Positions 44,318-55,200 of a DNA stretch of 64,000 nt are shown piece by piece. The notes beneath the pieces are model-generated. The model was not told the DNA's origin. It was given only the letters and a program-made list of their open reading frames with translations, and made no database searches. Position numbers and translations under genes: made by a program. The stretch covers positions 1 through 64,000 of the forward strand of contig MU266390.1 of NCBI GenBank assembly GCA_021014945.1, in the 5' to 3' direction. Each line of letters starts with the position of its first letter. Positions within the stretch are counted from its first letter, which is position 1. The stretch comes from Leucogyrophana mollusca (lineage: Eukaryota > Basidiomycota > Agaricomycetes > Boletales).

Positions 44318-45413
44318 TTACTCTGCTGGCTTTCGCACCCAGAACATATAATTACACTCCGCCGCTCCCCATGCAGTCGAGCTCCGAGGCATAAGGACCC
44401 AGTCACCTTTCCAAGGTACGTATATGAGTCCGCGGATTTCCGCCTCGGTACGCGTAGGGAGCCCGTTGTCGTATGTGCGAGTGATCCATGGTCTTGACGG
44501 ACGCGTGGAGTCGGCCCCCGGTGAAGGCAAAGGTGAAGGGGAGTGGTATTCGCGGAAGAATGAAACGAGTTCTGACGGGTTGACGAACTTTGAATACGTA
44601 TGTGTTCCGACTGCCACTTTTCGGAGGACGTATTCAGCAGCGACGATGGTGAGAAGGTACGAGAGCGGTGTGCGGGCAATCGTGGAGAGGAAGAGGTGGC
44701 CACCAGGCTACAACGATACCCGACATGAGAAACCATGTATAGTTACCTACCGAAACCGCTTACTGACCTTCACCAGCTCGGCGCACGCTGAGAGGAACGC
44801 GGGGGGATTGTCGACGTGCTCAATGACCTCCATAGAACACACAACATCGTATCTCTTCTTATCCTTCAATAGCTCCTCGGCAGAAGTGTTGCGATATTGC
44901 AAGGATCCACTCGAGGATGGTGACCCTGGCTGGGATGACAGCTGTGGATCGGCGCTCGCGTGCAAGGAGGCTATTCCGATGTTCGACTCTGACGCGTCAA
45001 TCCCAAGCGTTCGAGCACCGAGTCTCGCGAGACTCTGAACAGTATAATCAGTCAGCAGTCGGTTCTGCGCATCGACGAATCACAAAACGAACCTCCGACA
45101 GTAAACCCCCACCGCACCCAACATCCAGCACGTCCAGACCACTCAACGCGTCCCTACCTGCCCCCAGGCGAGCAGTATTCTCGTCTCCTTCGTCACGCGC
45201 GATTTCAAGCAGTTTATCCCGCACGAATTGCATCCTCACGGGATTCATCCGATGCAAGAATGCAAATTCACCGTGCTCATCCCACCATAGCGAAGAAAGT
45301 CGTGAAAAGTGTGCGATTTCGGCAGCATTTACTGTCGAGGCCGTTTGTAGGTTTCTCCGGCTTTGTAGAGATCGCTGAAGACGCGTTGATTGTCGGAGTG
45401 CAGTAGAGAACAT
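44318..45413 (-). CDS. COQ3: Ubiquinone biosynthesis O-methyltransferase Coq3, mitochondrial
   Basis: This SAM-dependent enzyme performs both O-methylations of the coenzyme Q ring on the matrix side of the inner membrane. It starts at 45413 with an Arg/Ser/Gln-rich, acid-free leader (MFSTALRQSTRLQRSLQSRR) typical of mitochondrial import. The family entry motif is EIAHFSRLSSLWWDEHGEFA, then LHRMNPVRMQFVRDKL, SAM motif I LDVLDVGCGGGLLSE (about 45110-45150), LGARTLGIDASESNIGIASL, YDVVCSMEVIEHVDNPPAFL (about 44800-44860) and, after an intron, GGHLFLSTIARTPLSYLLTI and THTYSKFVNPSELVSFF. The end, GLIYVPWKGDWVLMP...NYMFWVRKPAE, matches the usual Coq3 end. Three or four exons. The segment between motif I and motif II holds a Ser-rich insertion. 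Confidence 0.88.
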
Positions 45414-46076
45414 GCTGGATGGATGCTTTCGCCTAGCCACCAGAGAGCTTGCTCCAATTCGAAAGCCATGCCGGGCATATTCGCGGAGTTTCAAATGTTC
45501 CCCTGGCCCCAGGTAGCCACGGTTGCAGGATGGTTGTAGCTATTTCCCGTTGGACGACGACTGCGGGCCTCGTCAGTCAGAGGCCGAGTCGACGACCGGA
45601 GCTGCACGAACTGTCGATTTTCACCACATTTCAACCTCAAGGACTAGTTCACGCCTTGGCCCATGTGGAAACAGCACGCTCTTAGCATATCCAATCATTT
45701 TAAAACTCGAACTTGTTGTCATTGAACGATACGACGTAGTGACCAAGCTATGATGCGGGCTAGTATAAGACACAAAACAATGGCGAGAGAATGAACGGGA
45801 GAATGAACGGTCCTTGAATAGCTAGTCCCCGCCTTGTATCCTCCCAGTGACATCCAAGGGGATACAGCACATCCGAAGTGGAAGGGCTTCGGAGGTGTAG
45901 TCCGACGCGTGGTTAAGGCCCCATCCAGCGGCGCGTCAGAGTCGCGTGCATCAGACATCCAGTACATGAACTAGCGGGATGTGCTGGCTTTTGTTCAGCC
46001 AAGGATGACGGGCGCTGCATTCCGAATGATGGCATTATTGGTTGGCGGTTGTATGCAGGAGGTTTTTTTGTTTGTT
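45414..46076. other. Intergenic region between COQ3 and the Rib2-like gene
   Basis: This 663-nt region holds no recognisable coding motif. Frames at 45449-45753 and 45719-45967 lack support. It contains one ACGCGT word near 45904, which may be chance. Confidence 0.4.
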
Positions 46077-46607
46077 TTATTCGTGGCCCCTCCGAGCTGC
46101 ATTCAGGCACTCTTTCTCCAATCCTTCGAACCACACAACCTCGATATTCGCATTCTGCAGCTTCTGCGCGCCATCGCATTTGACGAAATCGTCTGGTTCA
46201 CCCACACCTATGATGCATCGTCTGATTCCTGATTTGACCAACGCGTCGGCGCAAGGCGCCAGCCCCGATGTCCTCACAGAACAAGGTTCTAGCGTTGTGT
46301 ACGCCTCCGTGTGTGCAAAAATGGCGTCAAGGGTGGGAGGTGGCGATATAGAAGGAAATAGTGCCTGTATTTGTGAGGTCGTCAGAGTGTGGGCCTTGTT
46401 CAATGCGTTCGTTTCGGCATGTGTGTTTCCCAGGAGCTCTCTTGAGTATCCGCAAGCGAGGATGACGGGGACTGCTCCGGGCCAGCGAGTTACGAGGACA
46501 CACCCAACAGAAAACGCTGTCGGAACAGGCCTACATCTCTGAGCTTCTTCCAGAGCGCGTTCAATGTAGTATTTGTGTTCTTGGGAGAGAGTAACGCTGG
46601 CAGACAT
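46077..46607 (-). CDS. Cytidine/dCMP-type deaminase, Rib2-like (riboflavin pathway)
   Basis: This is a single exon of 176 residues from ATG 46607 (MSASVTLSQEHKYYIERALE). Zinc-binding signatures are complete: NTHAETNAL (His plus catalytic Glu, about 46395-46425) and TTLEPCSVRTSGLAPCADAL (two Cys, about 46230-46290). FSVGCVLV, ILACGYSRELLGNTHAE, IIGVGEPDDFVKCDGAQKL and the end WFEGLEKECLNAARRGHE match the C-terminal deaminase domain of yeast Rib2, which deaminates the ribitylamino-pyrimidine intermediate of riboflavin synthesis. Here the deaminase stands alone, without the pseudouridine synthase part of yeast Rib2, as is common in other fungi. It is divergent from the carboxypeptidase gene at 46842. 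Confidence 0.78.
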   Translation of the reverse strand: MSASVTLSQEHKYYIERALEEAQRCRPVPTAFSVGCVLVTRWPGAVPVILACGYSRELLGNTHAETNALNKAHTLTTSQIQALFPSISPPPTLDAIFAHTEAYTTLEPCSVRTSGLAPCADALVKSGIRRCIIGVGEPDDFVKCDGAQKLQNANIEVVWFEGLEKECLNAARRGHE

Positions 46608-46841
46608 GGCGGCAATGATGGAATGATGGTATGCATAAAGACAACATAAAGAAACGAGTCTATTACCGGAATCCAAAGTCTTTCAAACAACCTAAACAGC
46701 GTGCTGCGTATGTACAACTTTGACAACCATATTCTGAGAACATTTGTTCGACCAAAAAAAGAGACAATCGCACGGAGCTCTTATCATGTGAGTAGTATTC
46801 GGCCCACGTACGTACGCAGTCTTTAACCCAAGACGGCGACG

Positions 46842-48976
46842 ATGTTTTCCCCGTGTCTCTTAGCTGTAGGCTTGCTATGGCTTGGATCTGCATCCCAGTC
46901 GTTCGGTTACACTCCGCAGTCCAATCAAGACAGACACCAAGTGGTCGAAAGCATCGCTGAACACCATGGATGGCAGGCACCAGTTGAGGCCTTGAATACC
47001 CTTCCTGACGCGCAGTTCACGACGCTCGAGCATCCAAGCTTCCCCGCCTACAGCGTGCGGGTCAAGAAGTCACAGTTCTGTGATGAAACAGTCAAGTGCG
47101 CCTCAATCTTCGGACCATGTAACAGACAATACCGACTTATACCCTTGCAGCGCTTACACAGGGTACATTGACATCGAGGCCCGACACCTCTTCTTCTATT
47201 TCTTCGAAAGTCGAAACGATCCAGACAAGGACGATGTCATATTCTGGACTAACGGAGGTCAAGATTGATCATCACGAGGGCTCGTCCGATGTAGTTACTG
47301 AGCAGCTTACTATCCAGGGCCCGGTGGGTCGTCCAGCATAGGGTTGTTCATGGAGCTTGGCCCGTGTAGCACGCTTTTGGGGAACGGGACGACGTTCAAT
47401 CCTTATTCCTGGAATACAAACGCTGTGGGTGTGGCTCGCTTTATTCTCGTTTCCATTGTATCTCACACCGAGCTCTTTTAACTACTAGAACATCTTCTTC
47501 GTTGACCAGCCTATTGGTGTTGGCTTCTCTTATGCCGATTTCGGCGAGGTCGTGGTGAGAACTCTCGTATGGATCCAGTTTGCGCAGCAGATTGAGCCTC
47601 TCTGTCTCCAGAGTACAACGGAGGAAGCAGCCAAAGATATCGCAGCCTTCATAGCTATCTTCTTTGAGCACTTCACGACGTTCAAGGGGCGAGCATTCCA
47701 TATGGCTGGAGAATCCTATGGGGTGCGTCGGTCCCTTCGCAGTCCGCAAGCCTGAATAGGCATCTCATCGATGGCCACGTCTAGGGTCGCTACATACCCA
47801 TTTTCGCAGCGGAAGTATACGATCAGAACACGAAACTTATCGCAGCTGGAATGACCCCAGTCAATTTGAGCTCTGTCATGATAGGTTCGCCCACCCCTGC
47901 TAATTTCAGCCCACGACCGTGCTGAAGGCTTGTCTATAACCGACAGGCAATGGGTTCACTGACTGGGAAACGACGTGGATTTCATACATCGACATGCAGT
48001 GCTCGCCTGTGACCTTATTTCCCATTCAGACCATAAGGTTGGCAGCTTCATTATCATCATGGGAAAGGTGTACTAACATCACATGCAGCTCGTGCATACG
48101 CATGAAGCAAGCGGTGAGCCATCATTGGGATACTACAACGAACATCTGCCGTTAATGCGCTTGTAAGCTTCCGCGGTGCCAAAAATGGGCCAAAGACGCG
48201 TGCTTCGACGTCTTTGACGCCATGGGCTGCGGCATGGCCATGGACTTCTGTGCCAATGAACTGGAGGCGCCATTTTTCGCATCAGGTTCGATCTTCTTGG
48301 GTTTTATTGATACTACTACTTGGTCTAACGCATTCGTTAAGGGAAGAACCCATACGACATCAGCAAGGATTGCGAAGGTGAAATCCAAGACACGCTCTGT
48401 TATCCACAAACCAAGTGCGTGCGCTTTCGTGGGCTATTCGAGTCCCGAGTCTTAGTATGCCTTCGGTGATGTCCGACAGGACCATCTCACGTTACCTGGA
48501 CCGCCCCGATGTACGCGCCATCTTGGGGGTGGACCCATCTCTTCCCGCAAACATTAGTCTTGCATCCGCCGCCGTGGGTCAGTCGTTTGGCAAGTCACTT
48601 GATGTATACCGCGTCACGGTCGAATATGTCGCCGCGCTCCTCGAACGCGGGATTCGCACGCTGATTTATGCAGGGGAGTATGATTGGATTTGTAATTGGG
48701 TAGGCAACGAGGCGTGGACTAGGAGCATGGAGTGGAGTGGCCAGCGGGAGTATGTCGCGCAGCCCATGAGGACGTGGTCTCTCGAGGGCCGGGAAATTGG
48801 GAAAACAAGGAGTGCGAAGGGCCTTACATTCGCAACGATAGAAGGCGCTGGCCACATGGCGAGTCATCTGCTGAGATACGTAGTTTTGATGCTGATCGAG
48901 CCGATAGGCACCTTTCGACAAGCCAAAAGAGGCGTTAGAACTGGTACAGAGATGGTTGGCAGGTCACGAATTGTAG
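46842..48976 (+). CDS. Serine carboxypeptidase, family S10 (tandem copy 1)
   Basis: This is a secreted or vacuolar exopeptidase that removes C-terminal residues. It starts at 46842 with a hydrophobic leader ([20 protein letters not shown]). Joined exons give [40 protein letters not shown] (oxyanion region, usually GGPGCSS), [60 protein letters not shown] (catalytic Ser, about 47700), [77 protein letters not shown] (catalytic Asp, about 48665-48720) and EGAGHM (catalytic His, about 48840-48858). The last intron, 48859-48907, has a GC donor (atg|gcgagt). Removing it gives [20 protein letters not shown] and EL-stop at 48976. If retained, the frame stays open to 49032 with an unrelated tail. Confidence 0.87.
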
Positions 48977-49174
48977 AGCGCCGCGGAGCGAGATCCAAGC
49001 GACGAGTACCGAAGGATGTCCATATAACGTAGACGGATCTCACTGATAACTATCTCGTGCGTATTTTTACTTCTCTATGGGTTTGCGGGTAGCCCCAATG
49101 CTCAAGCGTTCCATTGTTAACCTGTATATCATGTAGCTTTTCCTGATAAGCGAAGTCTTATATTTACCCATTAA
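48977..49174. other. 3' region of carboxypeptidase copy 1, part of the duplicated unit
   Basis: The sequence from about 49035 to 49135 (actgataactatctcgtgc, gccccaatgctcaa, tatatcatg) is repeated after copy 2 at about 52015-52110. This sets the right edge of the duplicated unit near 49135. Confidence 0.6.
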
Positions 49175-49432
49175 ATATTCGGGCATCTGGTATCCTGCGA
49201 GCGAGTTTTCTCGTCCAGCAAACTGAAGAGTCATGCAGTGATGGAAGTATTGCAGATCCTCAAATACATTTATCGACAAGGGCAGCTCGAATTTTCATCG
49301 CATTGGGTTTCAAACCAAGATGACCTTCTGTGGACACCTCCAGTTCCTCAAGAGACAGTGCGAGAGATGGCTCTCGACAGTAAAATTGATGAGCTCATAG
49401 ATATGTTTAATGACGGGCCACCGCCTTCCTAG
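49175..49432 (+). mobile_element. hAT-superfamily transposase remnant (C-terminal dimerisation region)
   Basis: One open segment begins just after an in-frame taa at 49172 and ends with a tag at 49430. It reads SCERVFSSSKLKSHAVMEVL (49193-49252), QILKYIYRQGQLEFSSHWVS, then DSKIDELIDMFNDGPPPS. The pattern S-x-ERVFSSSK, followed after a gap by L/V-MEVLQILK and a W-rich short tail, is the hAT C-terminal dimerisation block of basidiomycete elements. The usual stretch between SSSK and MEVLQ is partly missing and no upstream transposase exons are present, so this is a dead fragment. Terminal inverted repeats were not found. Confidence 0.7.
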
Positions 49433-49816
49433 TAGTGTTACTTCAAATGTTATCTTAATCTTGCTAATGGACTCAACCCTTGCTAGGACTTGGTTCTGTG
49501 ACTCACGACTGTGAATTTCGGGCGCTGCACAATCGCTTTATCATATGTATTGCGCTTTGCGGCCACACCACCCGCGGCCGTCAGTCAGGGTCCTTCGCAA
49601 TGATGCGCATGCGTAAAGGAACGGTTTGCTTATCCGAAGTCTCACCGGCTCACCTTTCAAAGAGCTTTAGTCAAGTCTAGACAGCGTACAACCATGACAG
49701 CCAGATTCTGAGAATGTCTGTTCGACCAAAAAAAGAGATAATCTCACGGAGCTCTTATCATGTGAGTATCGACGATTCGGTCCACGCGTAGCAGCCTTTG
49801 ACCCAAGACGGCGACG
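49433..49816 (+). promoter_or_regulatory. Spacer and duplicated promoter of carboxypeptidase copy 2
   Basis: The block from about 49690 to the ATG at 49817 repeats 46718-46841: ttctgagaa, tgttcgaccaaaaaaagaga, cacggagctcttatcatgtg and acccaagacggcgacgatgt occur in both in the same order. The part at 49433-49690 is not repeated and shows no gene. Confidence 0.65.
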
Positions 49817-51950
49817 ATGTTTGCGCCATACCTCTTGGTTGCAGGCTTGCTATGGCTCGGATCCGCATCCCAGTCGTTCGGTTACGCTCCGCAGTCCAAT
49901 CAAGGCAGATACCAAGTGGTCGAAAGCATAGCTGAGCACCAGCCTGGATGGCATGCACCATTTGAGACCCTGAGTTCCTTTCCTGACGCGCAGTTCACGA
50001 CGCTCGAACATCCAAGCTTTCCCGCTTACAGCGTGCGGGTCAAGAAGTCGCAATTCTGTGATGAAACAGTCAAGTGCGCTTCACTCTTCGGACATTGTGA
50101 CGGACTACACAGACTTATACCCTTGCAGCGCTTACACGGGATACATTGACATCGGGGCTCGACACCTCTTCTTCTACTTCTTCGAAAGTCGAAACGAGCC
50201 AGACAAGGACGATGTCATATTCTGGACTAACGGAGGTCAAAACCGATTGTCACGAGGGCTCGCCCGATGTGGTTACTGATGTAGTTTATTAAGGGCCTGG
50301 TGGGTCGTCCAGCATAGGATTGTTCATGGAGCTTGGCCCGTGTAGCACGCTTTCGGGAAACGGGACGACATTCAATCCTTATTCGTGGAATACAAACGCT
50401 GTGGGTGTGGCTGGCTTGTTCTCCTTGCTATTGCATCTCACACTGAGGTTTCCTATACTACTAGAACATCTTCTTCGTTGACCAGCCTATTGGTGTTGGC
50501 TTCTCTCATGCCGATTTCTGCGAGGTTGTGGTGAGGACTCTTATATGAATGCAGATTGCGCAGCGGATTAAGTCTCTGTCTCCAGAGTACAACAGAGGAA
50601 GCAGCGAAAGATATCGCAGCCTTCGTAGCGATCTTCTTTGAGCACTTTACAACGTTCCAAGGACGAGCGTTTCATATGGCTGGAGAATCCTATGGGGTTC
50701 GTTGGTGCCTTCGTAGTTCGCAAGCCTGAATAGCCATCTCACTGATGGCCGTGTCTAGGGTCGCTACATACCCATTTTCGCAGCGGAAGTGTATGATCAG
50801 AACGCGAAATTAATCGCAGCTGGGATGACCCCAGTCAATTTGAGCTCTGTCATGATCGGTGCGTCCACCCCAGGCCAACTTCAGCCCACGACCGCGCTGA
50901 AGGCTTGTCTATAACCGACAGGCAATGGGTTCACTGACTGGGAAACGACGTGGATCTCATACATCGACATGCAGTGCTCGCCCGTGACCTTATTTCCCAC
51001 TCAGACCATAAGGTTGGCAGCTTCATTATCATCATGGGAAAGGTGCACTAACATCGCATGCAGCGCGTGCATACGCATGAAGCAAGCGGTGAGCCATCAT
51101 TGGGATACTACAACGAACATCTCGTTGATGTGCTTGTAAGCTTCCGCGGTGCCAAAAATGGGCCAAAGACGCGTGCTTTGACGTCTTTGACGCCATGGGC
51201 TGCACCATGGCCATGGACTTCTGTGCCAGTGAGCTGGAGGCGCCATTCTTCGCATCAGGTTCGATTTTCTCGGGTTTTGTTGATATTACTACTTGGTCTA
51301 ACGCGTCCGTCAAGGGAAAAACCCATACGACATCAGCAAGGATTGCGAAGGTGACATCCAAGACACGCTCTGTTACCCACAAACTAAGTGCGTGCGCTTT
51401 TCGTGGGCGATTCGAGTCCCGAATCTTAATCTGCCTTAAATGGTGCCCGACAGGACTATCTCACGTTACCTGGACCGCCCCGATGTACGCGCCGTCTTAG
51501 GGGTGGACCCATCTCTTCCCGCAAACATCAGTCTTGCATCCGCCGCCGTGGGTCAGGCGTTTGACGAGTCGCTTGATGGGTACCGCGTCACGGTCGAATA
51601 TGTCGCCGCGCTCCTCGAACGCGGGATTCGCACACTGATTTATGCAGGGGAGTATGACTGGATTTGTAATTGGGTAGGCAACGAGGCGTGGACTAGGAGC
51701 ATGGAGTGGAGTGGCCAGCGGGAGTACGTCGCGCAGCCCATGAGGACGTGGTCTCTTGATGGCCGGGAAGTTGGGAAAACAAGGAGTGCGAAGGGTCTCA
51801 CGTTCGCGACGATAGAAGGCGCTGGTCATATGGTAAGTCATCTGTTGCGATGCGTAGTTTTGGTACTGATTGAGTCGATAGGCACCTTTCGACAAGCCAA
51901 AAGAGGCGTTAGAACTGGTACAGAGATGGTTGGCAGGTCAGGAACTGTAG
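49817..51950 (+). CDS. Serine carboxypeptidase, family S10 (tandem copy 2)
   Basis: This is a tandem duplicate of 46842-48976 with the same exon plan and very similar exons and introns. It starts at 49817 ([20 protein letters not shown]). Catalytic residues are kept: GESYG (about 50680), [17 protein letters not shown] (about 51640-51690) and EGAGHM (about 51815-51832). The last intron, 51833-51881, uses an ordinary gt donor (atg|gtaagt), unlike copy 1, and yields [20 protein letters not shown] and EL-stop at 51950. One conserved stretch differs: copy 1 has GFSYADFGE, copy 2 has GFSHADFCE (about 50500-50525), changing an aromatic residue in the well-kept GFSY motif. No frameshift or in-exon stop was seen, so it is probably functional, perhaps with altered specificity. 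Confidence 0.85.
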
Positions 51951-52287
51951 AGCGCCGCGGAGCCAGATCCAAGCGACGAATGTTGAAGGTTTTCGGTATA
52001 ACATAGACGAATCTCACTGATAACTATCTCGTGCATGTTTTACTCCCCTGTGGGATTACAGCCGGGCTGCCCCAATGCTCAATGTTCAACCGGTATATCA
52101 TGAAGCTTTTGCTGGTCAGCAAGGTCTGAATCATATACGTGCTTCTAAAGAAGCGTTACAAGATGAGTGCATGTTTCCGGTGAAACACCATCCATAATTC
52201 ATCTATAAAAACCAGACATACGATACAGTTCAGTGTAGGCATATACGGATAACAAAAACTCTCAAGCAGGGGGGCCACAAACTCTTA
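51951..52287. other. Convergent intergenic region
   Basis: The left part (to about 52110) is the duplicated 3' flank of the carboxypeptidases. The rest leads to the stop of the minus-strand channel gene. No coding motif was found. Confidence 0.45.
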
Positions 52288-55200
52288 CTATTGCATATTC
52301 GCCGTTAGCTGGAGAAGCATATCCTCAATGCGCTTCTGCCTCTCTTCTATCTTCTCCAATTTGCTCGTCCACATCATCATTCCGCCATTCTCCGAAAAGT
52401 TCTCTTCAGCCTCCTCAGCTGTCTGGGGCTCTTGCTGCTGATCTGGACTCGCAGAAAGCGGGCCGTCCGTGAGTGAATTTTGGCGCGTCTCAATCTCCGG
52501 AACAGGCAACCTTCTACCGCCATTAGCAACGGGGTGGAGGTCAGTAGGCCGTCTGTGTGTAGATTGTATAGATGTGAGCCTGCGCCGGCTGGCCGGTCCA
52601 TAGCTGACGAAAGGAGCTGCTAGAAGGGGTTCGGCTTCCTCACGAATATCGTCATCTACGATTATAGGCTGGAAGACTTGAGCCAGAGGGCTGGTGCCAT
52701 GTGAAATATCGGCGCGAGGGACCTGCGTATTGACGCGTCGGTGGAGGAGGGCGGGCGTGGAAGGTACCGGAATCTGGCGCGTTGCTTGCATGGGAGCTGG
52801 CCCCGGACGATGTGATGGTGGTGGGGCTTGGAGGTTGGAAGGAAGGGGAACTTGTGAGGGTCGTTTGGGTGAGGCTTGTGGGCGGAGGGAGCTGGTAGAC
52901 GAATGTCGGTCAGATTTGCGGGAGAGGCGCCGTTGGCGTAGGAGTTCGGTAGATGGCAAGTCGCCATAGTCATGTACGTCGAGAGCACTGTCCATGTCGT
53001 CTTCTAGGTCGAAGATCTGGTGCAAGTTAGCTTGGAAGGACTCATTGAAGAGCGGGATTCAGCTTACCACATCGATGTCGCCACCGGATCCTGCAAGGCC
53101 CTCGAAGAAGGCTTGTAAATGCAGCAAAGGTAAGTCTGATAGTCCACCCAGTTCCTTATAAAGGGGACTTACATAGTCGTTTGAGAGGTCGAGGAAGGGT
53201 ATCAAATATTTTCTCCGCAACAGATGACAGCGTATCATAGAATCCCATGGATTCACTTTTCTTGGACTGACCTATTCTCTCGTGACATTAGAATGAGCGT
53301 GCTGCGTCTGCGTCCCCACTTACGTTCATACCAAGCAATCATGAGCAGAACTGGAAAGTTCGTGGCCCTAACCAGTTACATGTCGTCAGCCGAGGCAAGT
53401 AAAATTCAAGTGACTAGAATTTACCTGATCATGAACACGTTGACCTGACGAAAGGTTTGACAGTAAGTCGTCTGTACTAGATAAAGAAGGGTAGAACACG
53501 ACCTTATGAAACCATCTCGGGGTGAGAAAATAGCTCGACGGTAACAGAACGCATAGGGCGAGGAGATTGACTGGTGGTTGATAGGAGAACAAAGAATCCG
53601 CCTTGACACTGAGTCTTCTTCAGCAAGAGATCTATGACCCATTGAAAACAAATATACCCTTCAATCGTGGATACTGCCCTCCTAAACATAGCTTCCGCCG
53701 CGGCGTCCTCGTTGATTTTGGCAAAAGTATTCGACAGAATCTAAGGGTCATCATGAGAAATACCATTTAATATAGTTGGTCAGAAACCTACCGAAACCAG
53801 GACTGTGATGTAGCAGATGGTCAAGTCATCCCAGACGGAGCACAGGAAGCCGAGAATAACTTACCGGTCAACAGCAACGTGTTGCTGAGACATGCGTAGG
53901 TTATCATCAACACTGGTCCGAATACGGAATCGAACTCGACTGAACAAGTCCTTCAGATAAGGAAGAACGTGCTTGAAAGGAGACTCACACGCGCGATCGA
54001 ATCCGCTAGCGTCGAGTCCAAACCACAGGTCAAGCATCCACCATGCAATAGTTCTAGTATAGCCTGCGTCAGTAAGAGCATCCCGGAACGGTAATATTCT
54101 GACCCCGCGGAATAACTACGGGGATGACAAATGAGCGGTAAAACTAGTATATGAAAGGACTTGAACAAACCCAGCTTCCATCCTGCTCAAGCTGTAGGAA
54201 AATTTCATGATCAGCAGGTGTATCAAATATTGCCATGATTGTACTTACGTCCACAAGGCATAGAGGAACCCGCCAAAGCAAAACGCAGCGATTAGCATGA
54301 GTGCTACGAACTGCATCATCATCGCTCGAAGGGACAGGACCATTAGATTATTCTTCAAAGTGACGAACGCCAGACTGAGTCCAGGGTAATACGTGAGCTA
54401 AACGGCTTATCGCAGCGAGATGAGCCGTACCGAGGGAACATCAAGCACGCGATCACAGCGAGGAAATCTAGGCCAAGATCTTGCGCCCATTTATCTGAAA
54501 CACGGTTCGTCAACAGGGAACTATATGGCTATGAAAACTATCCAAACGTTGATAGTAGACTCCATAGAGCCGGAAAAATCCATAGATACAGTAGGTTGTA
54601 ACTGCCTGGACGTGAGTGTGCAACCGACAAGTTCTCAAAAAGAAAAACAAACCAAAAGCCAAGTCGAAACCGTTCTTCAGGTGGCCTTCGTCAGCGGAAT
54701 CTGGCAAATTTTTAAAGCAAAACCTACCCATGTGCCCTTAAAGTACACTGTCGAAGCCATATCAGGGTTGCTTTCGACCTCTAGGAAATGAACAATACAA
54801 CCTTTTATGCCATGTTCTTGCATAGCGGCAACTTTCTCCAGAGTAAATCCCAATGCGTAAACCATGAAAATCATCTCAGCTGCGTTGATCCTTGTCCGTT
54901 GGTTCAGTTCGATGGCTACAACAAACAATATGAAAAGAACGAGGAAACTGTGGCATGGTTTAGCAACACGTATGGGCTCGCAAGAATATGCGCACTTGAC
55001 ATATTCTAGCACGGAACGAATCGCAGGAACCTTGAGGCTACCTCGGCACTGTAAGCTGCTACCTTTTAAAAAGATATGATAAAGATATACATACCGGTAG
55101 TGATCCAAGAGCGGAGCCTTGTGAGGGTCGTAGAAATGGATGGGCGTGCGTTTATATGTCTAAGCCCGGAGTTCAGCATTCGTAGAGCTCACAGTATGAA

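Noticed and set aside
45899..45912. ACGCGT near 45904 as another MBF site
   Set aside because: It is more than 450 nt from the COQ3 start and about 700 nt from the Rib2-like gene start; the word also occurs in several exons, so chance is the simpler reading.
46042..46542. A 166-codon plus-strand frame over the deaminase
   Set aside because: The minus strand carries the complete zinc deaminase signatures; the plus frame is antisense shadow.
49817..51950. Second carboxypeptidase copy as a pseudogene
   Set aside because: All three catalytic residues are kept, splice sites are good and no exon stop or frameshift was found.
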